Positions 35,987 through 45,060 of a stretch of DNA of 64,000 nucleotides are shown one piece after another; within the stretch, counting starts at the first letter, position 1; each line of letters begins with the position of its first letter. Under the pieces are notes generated by a model that had not been told where the DNA came from, did not search any database, and saw nothing but the letters and a program-made list of their open reading frames with translations. The stretch lies in NCBI RefSeq assembly GCF_025144145.1, contig NZ_CP083546.1, positions 2,000,501 through 2,064,500 of the forward strand, given 5' to 3'. A program made the position numbers and the translations under genes. The stretch is from Leisingera sp. M658. GTDB taxonomy: Bacteria; Pseudomonadota; Alphaproteobacteria; Rhodobacterales; Rhodobacteraceae.

Positions 35987-37222
35987 ATGTCACAACCCCA
36001 GGTTCACTCTCCGGCCCACGGCATGGCCAAGGCCGAATTCATTGCGCTGATCGCGATGATGTTTGCCACCATTGCGTTTTCCATCGACGCGATGCTGCCC
36101 GCCCTGCCCGAAATCGGCCAGGCACTTAGCCCGGATGACATTAACCGCGCCCAGCTGGTGCTGACTTCTTTTGTGCTGGGTATGGGCATCGGCACGTTTT
36201 TTACTGGCCCGCTGTCTGATGCCTTTGGCCGCAAGACTGTCATTGCCGGCGGTGTTGCGTTGTACATCGCAGCATCTGCCGTCGCCTGGAAGGCGCAATC
36301 GCTGGAGCTGCTGCTGGCCTCCCGCATTGTCATGGGGCTGGGTGCCGCCGGGCCGCGGGTTGTCGGCATTGCCATCGTGCGGGATTTGTACTCGGGCCGG
36401 GAAATGGCCCGGATGATGTCGATTGCTATGATGATCTTCACCCTGGTTCCCGCCTTTGCACCGATGCTGGGTGCGGGCATCATTGCCTTTTCCAGCTGGC
36501 GCAGCATCTTCCTGGCCTTTGCCATTTTCGCCATCCTCATCGTGATGTGGATGGGCCTGCGCTTGCCGGAAACCCTAGCAGTGGAGAACCGCCGCCCCTT
36601 CCGTCTGCCGCTGCTTTTGGGCGCGGTGAAGGAAATGTTCGCCCACCCGGCTGTGCGCCTGTCTATTCTGGTGCAGACCCTTTGCCTGGGCATGCTGTTC
36701 ACCATGCTGACCATGGTGCAGCAGGTCTATGACGTGATCTTTGACCGCGCTGGCAGCTTCCCCTTCTGGTTTGGATTTGTGGCCTTGATGGCGGGTACTG
36801 CCAGTCTGCTGAATGCAGCAATCGTGGTCCGCGTTGGTATGCGCCGGATCGTGACATGGTCCTTGGCCGCCCAGGTCTGCATTTCCGCGATTATGCTGGT
36901 GCTCAGCGGTCAGGCGCTGCCGGAAACGCTGCTGTTCGGCCTGTTTGTCGCCTGGCAGACCAGCGTGTTCTTTCTGGCCGGCACCACGCTTGGCAATCTC
37001 AACGCGATCGCGATGGAGCCGATGGGCCATATTGCCGGCATGGCGGCCTCGGTCATCGGTGCGATCTCCACCGTTCTGGCCGCCGCGATTGCCGCACCTG
37101 TGGGCCTGCTGTTTGACGGCTCGCTGCTGCCGCTGGCTGCAGGGCTGCTGACAATGGCCGGCCTTGCGTTCCTGCTGATGCTGCAAATGGCACGGGCTGA
37201 GGCGCAATTGCCCGCAGAATAA
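35987..37222 (+). CDS. Bcr/CflA family drug:H+ antiporter (MFS)
   Basis: A 411-residue inner-membrane transporter with twelve hydrophobic segments. The major facilitator loop GPLSDAFGRKTVIAGG lies between helices 2 and 3, and MFATIAFSIDAMLPALPEIG at the start is typical of the Bcr/CflA group, which exports drugs such as bicyclomycin and chloramphenicol. Substrate here is unknown. agagg precedes ATG 35987. It ends 60 bases before the TPR gene, with the SD-bearing hairpin between. Confidence 0.92.
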   Translation: MSQPQVHSPAHGMAKAEFIALIAMMFATIAFSIDAMLPALPEIGQALSPDDINRAQLVLTSFVLGMGIGTFFTGPLSDAFGRKTVIAGGVALYIAASAVAWKAQSLELLLASRIVMGLGAAGPRVVGIAIVRDLYSGREMARMMSIAMMIFTLVPAFAPMLGAGIIAFSSWRSIFLAFAIFAILIVMWMGLRLPETLAVENRRPFRLPLLLGAVKEMFAHPAVRLSILVQTLCLGMLFTMLTMVQQVYDVIFDRAGSFPFWFGFVALMAGTASLLNAAIVVRVGMRRIVTWSLAAQVCISAIMLVLSGQALPETLLFGLFVAWQTSVFFLAGTTLGNLNAIAMEPMGHIAGMAASVIGAISTVLAAAIAAPVGLLFDGSLLPLAAGLLTMAGLAFLLMLQMARAEAQLPAE

Positions 37223-37251
37223 CTATCTTGTCCGGGTCAACACCTCTGCCT

Positions 37252-37281
37252 AACCTCTCCAAATACTTGGGGAGGTTTTTT
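37252..37281 (+). terminator. Terminator-like hairpin containing the ribosome binding site of the next gene
   Basis: aacctctcc (37252-37260) pairs with ggggaggtt (37269-37277, one G-T pair), followed by six T residues (37276-37281). The ATG of the TPR gene is at 37283 and its binding site ggagg (37271-37275) is in the 3' arm. It can end transcription from the MFS gene and can hide the binding site if read through. Confidence 0.75.
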
Positions 37282-37282
37282 C

Positions 37283-38956
37283 ATGGGTTACGATTATGAT
37301 CTCGGCAGCCATTCCTGTCAGGTAACGGCAGCTTCTCCAGAGGCGCAGATATGGTTCGACCGCGGCTTGATCTGGACCTATGGCTACAACCACGAGGAAG
37401 CCGTCAGGTGTTTCAAGCAGGCGCTAGGGTATGATCCCGGCTGCGCCATGGCCCATTGGGGCGTGGCCTATGCAACCGGCCCGAATTACAATCTGCCCTG
37501 GAACTTGCGGGACGGCAAAGGCCGTGCCGAAGATCTGGCACAGGTTTATGACGCCGCCCAATCCGCGCTGGCTTGTTTAGAGGGCTGCACCGAGGCCGAG
37601 CGGCAGCTGATCCTTGCCCTTCAGGCCCGCTACCCCCAGCGCGAGGCCGCCGGGGACATGCACGCTTGGGACTACGCTTTCGCAGACGCCATGCGCGCGG
37701 CCTTTGCCGCCTGCCCGGATCATCTGGACCTGCGCACGGTCTATGCCGAAAGCCTGCTGAACCTGACCCCTTGGAAAATGTGGGACTTGAAAACCGGCCT
37801 GCCTGCCGAAGGGGCCGCGACCTTGGAGGCGCAGGAGGTTCTGGAATGGGCAATGGAGAACGACCCCTGCGCGATGAGGCACCCCGGCCTGCTGCATCTA
37901 TATGTGCATCTGATGGAGATGTCGCCAACGCCGGAAAAAGCCCTGAAGGCCGCAGATGTTTTGCGCACACTGGTGCCGGACGCAGGCCATCTGGTGCATA
38001 TGCCGACCCATATCGACGTGCTGTGCGGTGACTACCACAACGTCGTGCATTGGAACCAAAAGGCGATTGAGGCCGACCTGAAATACTACCAGCGCGAGGG
38101 CGCCTTCAACATCTACACCGGCTACCGCCAACATAACTACCACTTCGTCATCTTCGGCGCGATGTTCCTGGGCCAGATCGAACCTGCGTTGCAGGCCAAT
38201 CAGGGTATTCTGGACACGACCCCGCCGGAAATGCTGCTGGTAGAAAGCCCGCCTATCGCGGATTTCTTTGAAAGCTACATGGCAATGCACCCCCACATCC
38301 TGGTCCGTTTTGGCCGCTGGGATGAGGCCATGGCACTGCAGCTGCCTGAAGACACAGCGCTCTATTGCACCTTGACCGCCAACACCCATTACGCCCGCGC
38401 CATCGCATTTGCCGCAACTGGCCGCGTGTCAGAGGCCGAAGCGGAGGAGCAGCTGTTTCTGACTGCCAAGACGAACGTTCCGGAGAGCCGACTGCTGCAC
38501 AACAACCGTGTGGTGGATCTGCTTGAAATCGCAACTGAAATGCTGCGCGGTGAGATTGAGTACCGCAAAGGGAACTACGACGCGGCTTTTGCCCATTTGC
38601 GCCGCTCAGCTGAATTGGACGATAACCTGCCTTACGATGAGCCCTGGGGCTGGATGCAGCCCAGCCGCCATGCGCTTGGGGCGCTGCTGTTTGAGCAGGG
38701 CCGCTCGGGAGAAGCCGAGGCGGTCTACCGTGCGGACCTGGGGTTGGATGGTACTCTGCCGCGCGCCTCGGTCCATCCGAACAATATCTGGAGCCTGAAA
38801 GGCCTGCATGATTGCCTGAAGGCCCGCGGCGAAACCGTTGAAATCCGGCACATAAAGCAGAAACTCGATATGGCGCTTGCCCGCGCCGACCAGGCGGTGG
38901 CTGCGTCCTGTTTCTGCGCACAGGCAGCAACGACGCCGGACAGCTGCTGCAGCTGA
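37283..38956 (+). CDS. Tetratricopeptide repeat protein
   Basis: A 557-residue soluble protein made of TPR-like helical hairpins, visible at GYNHEEAVRCFKQALGYDPG (about 30-50), near KALKAADVLRTL (about 220), at RVSEAEAEEQLF, and at EYRKGNYDAAFAHLRRSAEL (about 425). There is no signal peptide. It matches a conserved family of unknown function found in many bacteria. The C-terminus is Cys-rich (SCFCAQAATTPDSCCS), an unusual tail that might bind metal. Its binding site lies in a terminator-like hairpin. Confidence 0.85.
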   Translation: MGYDYDLGSHSCQVTAASPEAQIWFDRGLIWTYGYNHEEAVRCFKQALGYDPGCAMAHWGVAYATGPNYNLPWNLRDGKGRAEDLAQVYDAAQSALACLEGCTEAERQLILALQARYPQREAAGDMHAWDYAFADAMRAAFAACPDHLDLRTVYAESLLNLTPWKMWDLKTGLPAEGAATLEAQEVLEWAMENDPCAMRHPGLLHLYVHLMEMSPTPEKALKAADVLRTLVPDAGHLVHMPTHIDVLCGDYHNVVHWNQKAIEADLKYYQREGAFNIYTGYRQHNYHFVIFGAMFLGQIEPALQANQGILDTTPPEMLLVESPPIADFFESYMAMHPHILVRFGRWDEAMALQLPEDTALYCTLTANTHYARAIAFAATGRVSEAEAEEQLFLTAKTNVPESRLLHNNRVVDLLEIATEMLRGEIEYRKGNYDAAFAHLRRSAELDDNLPYDEPWGWMQPSRHALGALLFEQGRSGEAEAVYRADLGLDGTLPRASVHPNNIWSLKGLHDCLKARGETVEIRHIKQKLDMALARADQAVAASCFCAQAATTPDSCCS

Positions 38957-38960
38957 GCAA

Positions 38961-39004
38961 AATGTCTTCAAAGACATTTGCCAAGGAAATTCGAATTTCC
39001 TTGG
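38961..39004. repeat. Two adjacent perfect palindromes between convergent genes
   Basis: aatgtctt-ca-aagacatt (38961-38978) is followed at once by ccaaggaaatt-cg-aatttccttgg (38981-39004). They lie between the stops of the TPR gene and mfd. They may act as a two-way transcript end, or be one copy of a repeated intergenic element; only one copy is seen in the window. Confidence 0.7.
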
Positions 39005-39013
39005 CTCTGCGTG

Positions 39014-42000
39014 TCAAGCTTTCGCTTTTGCCTTGGCCTTTTTCTTCTCTGCCACGACTTTCTCTGCCAGGTCGCGGGCAATGGCAAAGGCGCCCTTGAT
39101 CTTGTCGCTGTCTTTCTTCCAGTCCCGGCGCACAACGATTTTGTTGTCCTTGACCTTGGCCAGCCCATTCTGTCCCTGGATGAACTCCACCAGCCCCTGG
39201 GGCGAGGCGAATTTGTCATTGTGGAACTGAATTGTGGCGCCCTTCGGCCCGCCGTCCATCTTGGCAATGCCTGCGCGTTTGCACATTCCCTTGATCCGCA
39301 CCACCAGCATCAGCGTGTTGACCTCTTTCGGCAGCTTGCCGAAACGGTCGATCAGCTCAGCCGCAAAACCTTCCAGCTCCACCTTGGTCGACAGCGACGA
39401 CAGTCGGCGGTACAGTCCGAGACGCACATCCAGATCCGGCACGTAATCTTCCGGGATCAGCACCGGAACGCCCAGGTTGATCTGCGGCGCCCATTGCGCA
39501 TCGGCGTCCGAGAGGCCCTCCATCTCACCCGCCTTGATCTTGGCAATCGCCTCCTCCAGCATCGACTGGTACAGTTCATACCCCACATCGCGCATCTGGC
39601 CGGATTGCTCATCGCCCAGCAGGTTGCCGGCACCGCGGAGATCAAGGTCTTGCGAGGCCAGGGTAAAGCCGGCGCCCAATGTGTCGAGCGAGCCCAGCAC
39701 CCGCAGCCGTTTCTCTGCCGCCGGTGTCAGCCGCTGGCGCGGTTTGGTGGTGAGATAGGCATAGGCACGGGTTTTCGAACGCCCCACCCGGCCCCGGATC
39801 TGATAGAGCTGCGACAGGCCGAACATGTCGGCGCGGTGCACCACCATCGTGTTGGCGGTCGGAATGTCGAGGCCCGATTCCACAATCGTTGTTGCCAGCA
39901 GGACGTCATATTTACCGTCATAAAACGCGTTCATCCGGTCATCAAGTTCGCCCGCTGCCATCTGCCCATGCGCCACCACATAGGTGAGTTCGGGCAGCTG
40001 CGCCTGCAGGAACGCCTCGACATCCGGCAGGTCGGTGATCCGTGGCACCACATAGAAGCTTTGCCCGCCGCGGTAATGCTCGCGCAGCAGCGCCTCGCGG
40101 ATAGTGACGGTGTCGAACTCGCTGACGTAGGTGCGGATTGCCAGACGGTCCACCGGCGGGGTGCCGATGATCGACAGGTCCCGCACACCGGTCAGCGACA
40201 GCTGCAGTGTGCGCGGGATCGGTGTGGCCGTCAGCGTCAGCACATGGATGTCACTGCGCAGCTGTTTCAGCCGTTCCTTGTGGCCCACGCCAAAGTGCTG
40301 TTCCTCGTCGATGATCAGCAGCCCGAGATTCTGGAACCTGATGTTCTTGGCCAGCACAGCGTGGGTGCCGACAACGATATCGACGGTCCCCTTGGCCAGC
40401 CCTTCACGGGTCTGGCTGGCCTCCTTGGTGCTAACAAAACGCGACAGCTGCCTGACCTGCAAAGGAAACCCGCGAAAACGCTCGGCAAAGGACGCCGCGT
40501 GCTGGCGCGCCAGCAGTGTGGTCGGTGCCACCACCGCCACCTGCAGGCCCGTCATCGCTGCGACAAAAGCCGCGCGCATTGCCACCTCGGTCTTGCCAAA
40601 GCCCACGTCGCCGCAGATCAGCCGGTCCATCGGCTGGCCTGAGTGCAGATCCTCCATCACGTCCTGGATGGCGCGCAGCTGGTCATCGGTCTCCTGATAC
40701 GGGAAGCGGGCGGAAAATTCCTCCCAGGCATGCGGCGGCGGGTCCATCACCGGTGCCTTGCGCAGGGCGCGTTCGGCTGCAATGCGGATCAGCTTGTCCG
40801 CCATCTCGCGGATGCGTTCTTTGAGCTTGGCCTTCTTGGCTTGCCAAGCGCCGCCGCCCAGCCGGTCCAGCAGGCCTTCGTCATGGCCGTATTTGGACAG
40901 CAGTTCGATGTTTTCAACCGGCAGGTACAGTTTGGACGCTTCGGCATATTCCAGCAGAATGCATTCATGCGCGGCACCCGCGGCAGTCACCACTTCCAAC
41001 CCCTTGTAGCGGCCGATGCCGTGGTCCACATGCACCACCAGATCACCAGGGCTGAGCGACTGGGTTTCGGTCAGGAAGTTCTCGGCCTTGCGGCGTTTCT
41101 TCGGTGCCCGGATCAGCCGGTCACCCAGCACATCCTGCTCCGAGATCACCGTCATGTCCGGCGCTTGGAACCCGTGTTCCAGCGCCCAGACCGCCAGATG
41201 CAGGCCGCTTTTGCCGATCCGCGTGCCATCCATCACCGGGATGGCTTCTGCAAGGCCTTCATCCTCAATCAGCCCGGTCAGGCGTTCGCGTGCGCCTTCG
41301 GAGTAAGAGGCAATAAGAACCGGCCCCTCTTGCATCCGCGCCTTAATATGGGATGCCAAAGCCCCGAAAAGACTGATGCTTTCCTGCTGCCGCTCGGGTG
41401 CGAAGTTGCGCCCGATCCGCCCGCCGGCGTCCACGGTGCCGGGACCCGAGGCCTGCGGCAGCGGATGCAGTTGCACCACACGATGCTCTGCCGATGCGGC
41501 CTCCCAAGCGGCATCATCCAGATACAGCAAACCCGGCGGCGTGGGTTTATAGACTGTATCAATCCGCCCCTTCTGCGCCATCGCGTGTTTGCGGGTTTCA
41601 AACTGGTCCTCGATGGTGTCCCAGCGCGCCAACCGTGCTGGTGTCACCTGATCATCCAGTGTCACCGTTGCCTGCGGCAGGTAGTCGAACAGGGTTTCCA
41701 GCTTTTCATGGAAGAACGGCAGCCAATGCTCGATCCCCTGATGCTTGCGCCCTGCACTCACTGCCTCGTACAGCGGATCATCCGTACCGGCGGCGCCGAA
41801 TTCGATCCGGTAGTTCTGACGGAACCGGGTGATTGCCGCCTCGTCCAGGATCACTTCGGACACCGGCGCCAGCTCCACCACCTCCAGCTTCTCGGTGGTG
41901 CGCTGCGAGGCCGGATCGAACCGCCGTGCGCCATCCAGCACATCGCCGAACAGATCCAGCCGCACCGGGCCGCTTTCGCCCGGCGGGAAGATATCGATGA

Positions 42001-42478
42001 TCCCGCCGCGCACCGCATAGTCGCCCGGCTCCATCACCGTCGGGCTTTGGGTGAAGCCCATACGCACCAGGAAGCTGCGCAGCGCGCCTTCGTCAATCCG
42101 GTGATCGACACGGGCGGTAAAGGCCGCCTCGCGCAGCACATCGCGCGCAGGCAGCCGCTGGCTGGCGGCATTCAATGTGGTCAGCAGCACAAACTGCTTG
42201 GGCATCTGATGCACCAGGGCCGCCAGCGTGGCCATCCGCGCAGCCGAGATATCGGCGTTCGGCGACACCCGGTCATAAGGCAGGCAATCCCAGCCCGGAA
42301 AGACAAACACCGGCATCTGCGGCGCAAAAAAGGCAAGTGCCGACCGCATTGCCTCCATCCGCTTGTCGTCACGCGCCACATGCAGAACCGGCGCGCCGGA
42401 TTTCTGCACTTCCTTCAGGATCAGCCGGGCATCAAACCCTTCGGGCGCGCCGCCCATGGTGATTGCACGCTGTGCCAT
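39014..42478 (-). CDS. mfd: Transcription-repair coupling factor
   Basis: Displaces RNA polymerase stalled at DNA damage and recruits UvrA. The 1,154-residue protein shows the UvrB-like N-terminal module, the RNA polymerase interaction domain, and the RecG-like translocase with Walker A GDVGFGKTE (near residue 620), DEEQ box (near 724) and TATPIPRTLQLSL. The C-terminal TRCF domain is present and ends in a Lys/Ala-rich tail (KKKAKAKAKA). aaaggataaggc lies ahead of ATG 42478. Single gene, followed by two palindromes. Confidence 0.98.
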   Translation of the reverse strand: MAQRAITMGGAPEGFDARLILKEVQKSGAPVLHVARDDKRMEAMRSALAFFAPQMPVFVFPGWDCLPYDRVSPNADISAARMATLAALVHQMPKQFVLLTTLNAASQRLPARDVLREAAFTARVDHRIDEGALRSFLVRMGFTQSPTVMEPGDYAVRGGIIDIFPPGESGPVRLDLFGDVLDGARRFDPASQRTTEKLEVVELAPVSEVILDEAAITRFRQNYRIEFGAAGTDDPLYEAVSAGRKHQGIEHWLPFFHEKLETLFDYLPQATVTLDDQVTPARLARWDTIEDQFETRKHAMAQKGRIDTVYKPTPPGLLYLDDAAWEAASAEHRVVQLHPLPQASGPGTVDAGGRIGRNFAPERQQESISLFGALASHIKARMQEGPVLIASYSEGARERLTGLIEDEGLAEAIPVMDGTRIGKSGLHLAVWALEHGFQAPDMTVISEQDVLGDRLIRAPKKRRKAENFLTETQSLSPGDLVVHVDHGIGRYKGLEVVTAAGAAHECILLEYAEASKLYLPVENIELLSKYGHDEGLLDRLGGGAWQAKKAKLKERIREMADKLIRIAAERALRKAPVMDPPPHAWEEFSARFPYQETDDQLRAIQDVMEDLHSGQPMDRLICGDVGFGKTEVAMRAAFVAAMTGLQVAVVAPTTLLARQHAASFAERFRGFPLQVRQLSRFVSTKEASQTREGLAKGTVDIVVGTHAVLAKNIRFQNLGLLIIDEEQHFGVGHKERLKQLRSDIHVLTLTATPIPRTLQLSLTGVRDLSIIGTPPVDRLAIRTYVSEFDTVTIREALLREHYRGGQSFYVVPRITDLPDVEAFLQAQLPELTYVVAHGQMAAGELDDRMNAFYDGKYDVLLATTIVESGLDIPTANTMVVHRADMFGLSQLYQIRGRVGRSKTRAYAYLTTKPRQRLTPAAEKRLRVLGSLDTLGAGFTLASQDLDLRGAGNLLGDEQSGQMRDVGYELYQSMLEEAIAKIKAGEMEGLSDADAQWAPQINLGVPVLIPEDYVPDLDVRLGLYRRLSSLSTKVELEGFAAELIDRFGKLPKEVNTLMLVVRIKGMCKRAGIAKMDGGPKGATIQFHNDKFASPQGLVEFIQGQNGLAKVKDNKIVVRRDWKKDSDKIKGAFAIARDLAEKVVAEKKKAKAKAKA

Positions 42479-42522
42479 GCCTTATCCTTTCCGGGTGTCC
42501 TCAATCGGTCTCAGCCCGCCTG

Positions 42523-43044
42523 TTAAAATGCCCCGATGGTCAGGTTTTGATACATGCCCCAGAACGCGGTGACCACAATGGAGATGACCCCGACGACCTG
42601 CACATAGAGCCGGCAAAACGCCAATCTTTTGCGCAGCTCCCCGCCCGTGGCACCGTCCTGCGAGATCCGGCGCGCGGTTGAAAAGCTGATCAGCCCGACC
42701 ACAGCCATTGGAAACACCAGCAGGAATACAGCCTGGGCAATCTCCAGCAGGAATACAAAGCCAAGCACAGCCAGCCCGGACATCACGAAACAGGACAGCG
42801 CCACCAGCCAGGGGCCTGAAACCTCGGAGATGTACAGCAGGCGGTTCACATTGACCCGGACCATATCCTCCAGATCGCGTTCCGCCTGGCCGCCATTTCG
42901 CTGCGCCCGCTGAACCATGTCATAGGGAACCCCCAGGATCCTATTGCTCGCCGTCGACCAGAGCACCGCCAGCGCAATCCAGTACCACAGGTTGGAGAAT
43001 GACCGCAGCTCAATCATCTCATAGATAATATGAAGCAGATCCAC
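42523..43044 (-). CDS. Conserved membrane protein, annotated in relatives as SufBCD-complex component
   Basis: A 173-residue membrane protein with four hydrophobic segments (NLWYWIALAVLW, two near the middle, VQVVGVISIVVTAFWG). It opens IELRSFSNLW and contains ILGVPYDMVQRAQRNGGQAE, a pattern I know from Rhodobacterales proteins carrying the name component of SufBCD complex. No suf genes are here, and I see no motif that supports Fe-S assembly, so the name should be treated as unproven. GTG 43044 has ggggg upstream. It overlaps nothing and is divergent from hemB. Confidence 0.8.
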   Translation of the reverse strand: MDLLHIIYEMIELRSFSNLWYWIALAVLWSTASNRILGVPYDMVQRAQRNGGQAERDLEDMVRVNVNRLLYISEVSGPWLVALSCFVMSGLAVLGFVFLLEIAQAVFLLVFPMAVVGLISFSTARRISQDGATGGELRKRLAFCRLYVQVVGVISIVVTAFWGMYQNLTIGAF

Positions 43045-43228
43045 GCCAGCCCCCCGCTTGTGCCCGCAGATCCTCGGGCTGGAATTTGTCAACCGGCCCT
43101 ATATCAACCGGGAAGCGCGCACAGGCAAGCCCCGCCTGCTGCACAAGTTTTTTGGCGCGGCGATTGTGCCCCTTGTTCCCGGGGCCGCTTCCATGCCACC
43201 CATAGGCAAGCCAAATCGAGAGACCGCC

Positions 43229-44227
43229 ATGAAGCCCACCGTTGCGCCCTTTCCCGCCGCCCGCCTGCGCCGTACCCGTGCCAGCCAGGCCATCCGTGAC
43301 CTGGTCCGGGAGAACACCCTGACGCCGTCTGATTTCATCTGGCCGGTGTTTGTCCGTGAAGGGGAAGGCATCGAAGAACCGATTGCTTCGATGCCCGGTG
43401 TGGTGCGCCGCTCGGTGGACAGGATTGCCGAAGCCGCGGTTGAGGCGCAGGCGCTGGGGATCCCGGCGATCTGCCTTTTTCCCTACACCGATGCCTCGCT
43501 CAAGACCGAAGATTGCGCCGAGGCCTGGAACCCCGGAAACCTCACCAACCGCGCAATCCGCGCGATCAAGGATGCGGCGCCGGATATCGCAGTGATGACT
43601 GACGTGGCGCTGGACCCCTACAATATCAACGGCCACGACGGTTATGTGGTCGATGGCGAGATCGTCAATGACGCCACCGTCGAGGCGCTGGTCAAAATGA
43701 CGCTCGCTCAGGCCGATGCCGGCGCCGACATCATCGGACCGTCCGACATGATGGACGGGCGGATCGGCGCGATGCGCAGCGCGCTGGAAAAGGCCGGCCA
43801 CTACAATGTGGCGATCCTCTCCTATTCGGCCAAATACGCCTCTGGCTACTATGGGCCGTTCCGTGATGCGGTCGGCGCCTCGGGCGCGCTGAAGGGCGAC
43901 AAGAAAACCTACCAGATGGATCCCGCCAACAGCGACGAAGCGCTGCGGCTGATTGAGCGCGATCTGATGGAGGGCGCCGACATGGTGATGGTCAAACCGG
44001 GGATTGCATACCTGGACATCTGCCACCGGGTGAAATCCACCTTTGGAGTGCCGACCTATGCCTATCAGGTCTCAGGCGAATACGCGATGATCCAGGCCGC
44101 GGCGCAAAACGGCTGGATCGACGGCGAAACGGTGATGATGGAAAGCCTGATGGCTTTCAAACGGGCGGGCTGCAACGGCATTCTGACCTATTTCGCACCC
44201 GCCGCGGCCCGGTTGCTGAACGGCTGA
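43229..44227 (+). CDS. hemB: Delta-aminolevulinic acid dehydratase (porphobilinogen synthase)
   Basis: Condenses two 5-aminolevulinate molecules to porphobilinogen, the second common step of tetrapyrrole synthesis. Both active-site lysines are visible, in SYSAKYASGYYGPFR and MVMVKPGIAYLD (the latter forms the Schiff base). The usual zinc cysteines are replaced by Ala/Asp in DVALDPYNINGHDG, as in the Rhodobacter and rhizobial enzymes, which need Mg2+ or no catalytic metal. 332 residues. Start at ATG 43229 with gagag upstream; the frame is open to 43058 but that part is not conserved. Confidence 0.97.
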   Translation: MKPTVAPFPAARLRRTRASQAIRDLVRENTLTPSDFIWPVFVREGEGIEEPIASMPGVVRRSVDRIAEAAVEAQALGIPAICLFPYTDASLKTEDCAEAWNPGNLTNRAIRAIKDAAPDIAVMTDVALDPYNINGHDGYVVDGEIVNDATVEALVKMTLAQADAGADIIGPSDMMDGRIGAMRSALEKAGHYNVAILSYSAKYASGYYGPFRDAVGASGALKGDKKTYQMDPANSDEALRLIERDLMEGADMVMVKPGIAYLDICHRVKSTFGVPTYAYQVSGEYAMIQAAAQNGWIDGETVMMESLMAFKRAGCNGILTYFAPAAARLLNG

Positions 44228-44229
44228 CC

Positions 44230-44245
44230 CCGCCGAACGCGGCGG
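44230..44245 (+). terminator. Weak hairpin after hemB
   Basis: ccgccg (44230-44235) pairs with cggcgg (44240-44245) around an AACG loop just after the hemB stop, but only two T residues follow. It may be a transcript 3' end; evidence is modest. Confidence 0.35.
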
Positions 44246-44378
44246 TTGCGGATCACCTCAGCGGGAAGCCGCCGCTGTCCAGATGGCAACGGATGACAGG
44301 CAGCGGTTTTCCGCGTATACATTTGCCCAGAGCCGGAGCATACCGGCCTTGGAGCAAATCATTACAGGCACCTGAGAA

Positions 44379-44954
44379 ATGAGCAGTTTTTCCTCTTCCC
44401 GCATGACCCGCCGCGTCTTTGCCCTGACGGCCCTGGCCGGCGCCGGCGTCACCGCCGCATGCGGCAACGGCATAGGCAACAGCAATGGCGCGACCATCGA
44501 CGCCCGCGTTGATAGCACGCTGAACCAAATGTACAGCCAGTACCCCAACACCCGCACCCTGGCCGATAAGGCAACCGGCATGCTGGTAATGCCGCTGGTC
44601 ACAGAGGCGGGCTTTGTATTCGGCGGGGCCTATGGGCGCGGCGCCCTGCGGATCAACGGCGTGACCGTCGATTATTACGCCACTTACAAGGGCAATGCGG
44701 GTCTGCAGATCGGCGCCCAGCAGTATGCCCACGTGCTGTTCTTCATGACCGAAGGCGCCTTGGCCGGCTTCCGCCGCTCGTCCGGTTGGGCGGCAGGCGC
44801 AGATGTGGAATATGTGATCAAGGACGAAGGCAACGCGCTGAGTGCCGACACCAATACGCTGACGTCCCCGGTGCTTGCAGTGGTCTTTGCCCAGGCAGGC
44901 CTGCGCGTTGGTGCGACCTTGGAAGGCACCAAATACACCCGTATCATCCCCTAA
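44379..44954 (+). CDS. SYLF/YSC84 domain lipoprotein
   Basis: A 191-residue protein with an N-terminal export signal ending in GVTAACG, a lipoprotein-type cleavage site; the twin Arg in MTRRVFALTALAG suggests Tat export. The body is a SYLF (YSC84-like) domain: FNQMY-type helix, GMLVMPLVTEAGFVFGGAYGRGALRI, and LFFMTEGALAGFRRSSGW, a family associated with lipid binding in eukaryotes and of unknown role in bacterial envelopes. It is probably anchored in the membrane facing the periplasm. Confidence 0.85.
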   Translation: MSSFSSSRMTRRVFALTALAGAGVTAACGNGIGNSNGATIDARVDSTLNQMYSQYPNTRTLADKATGMLVMPLVTEAGFVFGGAYGRGALRINGVTVDYYATYKGNAGLQIGAQQYAHVLFFMTEGALAGFRRSSGWAAGADVEYVIKDEGNALSADTNTLTSPVLAVVFAQAGLRVGATLEGTKYTRIIP

Positions 44955-45023
44955 CTGATCCGGGACGCGGCCGTGGCTCACGGCCTTCGCTTCTTTCTGG
45001 TTAAAAATACCTCCGCCGGAGGC

Positions 45024-45053
45024 ATGGCCTTTCCCGCTGGAAAGGCCATTTTC
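45024..45053 (+). terminator. Strong hairpin terminator between convergent genes
   Basis: atggcctttcc (45024-45034) pairs perfectly with ggaaaggccat (45039-45049) around CGCT, and TTTT follows. It can serve the SYLF gene; on the other strand the hairpin is followed by GCCTCC, so it is mainly one-way. A smaller CCTC/GAGG hairpin (45010-45022) precedes it within the sequence aaaaatacctccgccggagg. Confidence 0.8.
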
Positions 45054-45060
45054 CTTACCC

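Noticed and set aside
40643-42526. 627-codon frame antisense to mfd
   Set aside because: Shadow of mfd, no domain and biased composition.
43058-43228. N-terminal extension of hemB
   Set aside because: Open frame but not conserved; runs antisense into the upstream regulatory gap, while ATG 43229 has a fitting binding site.
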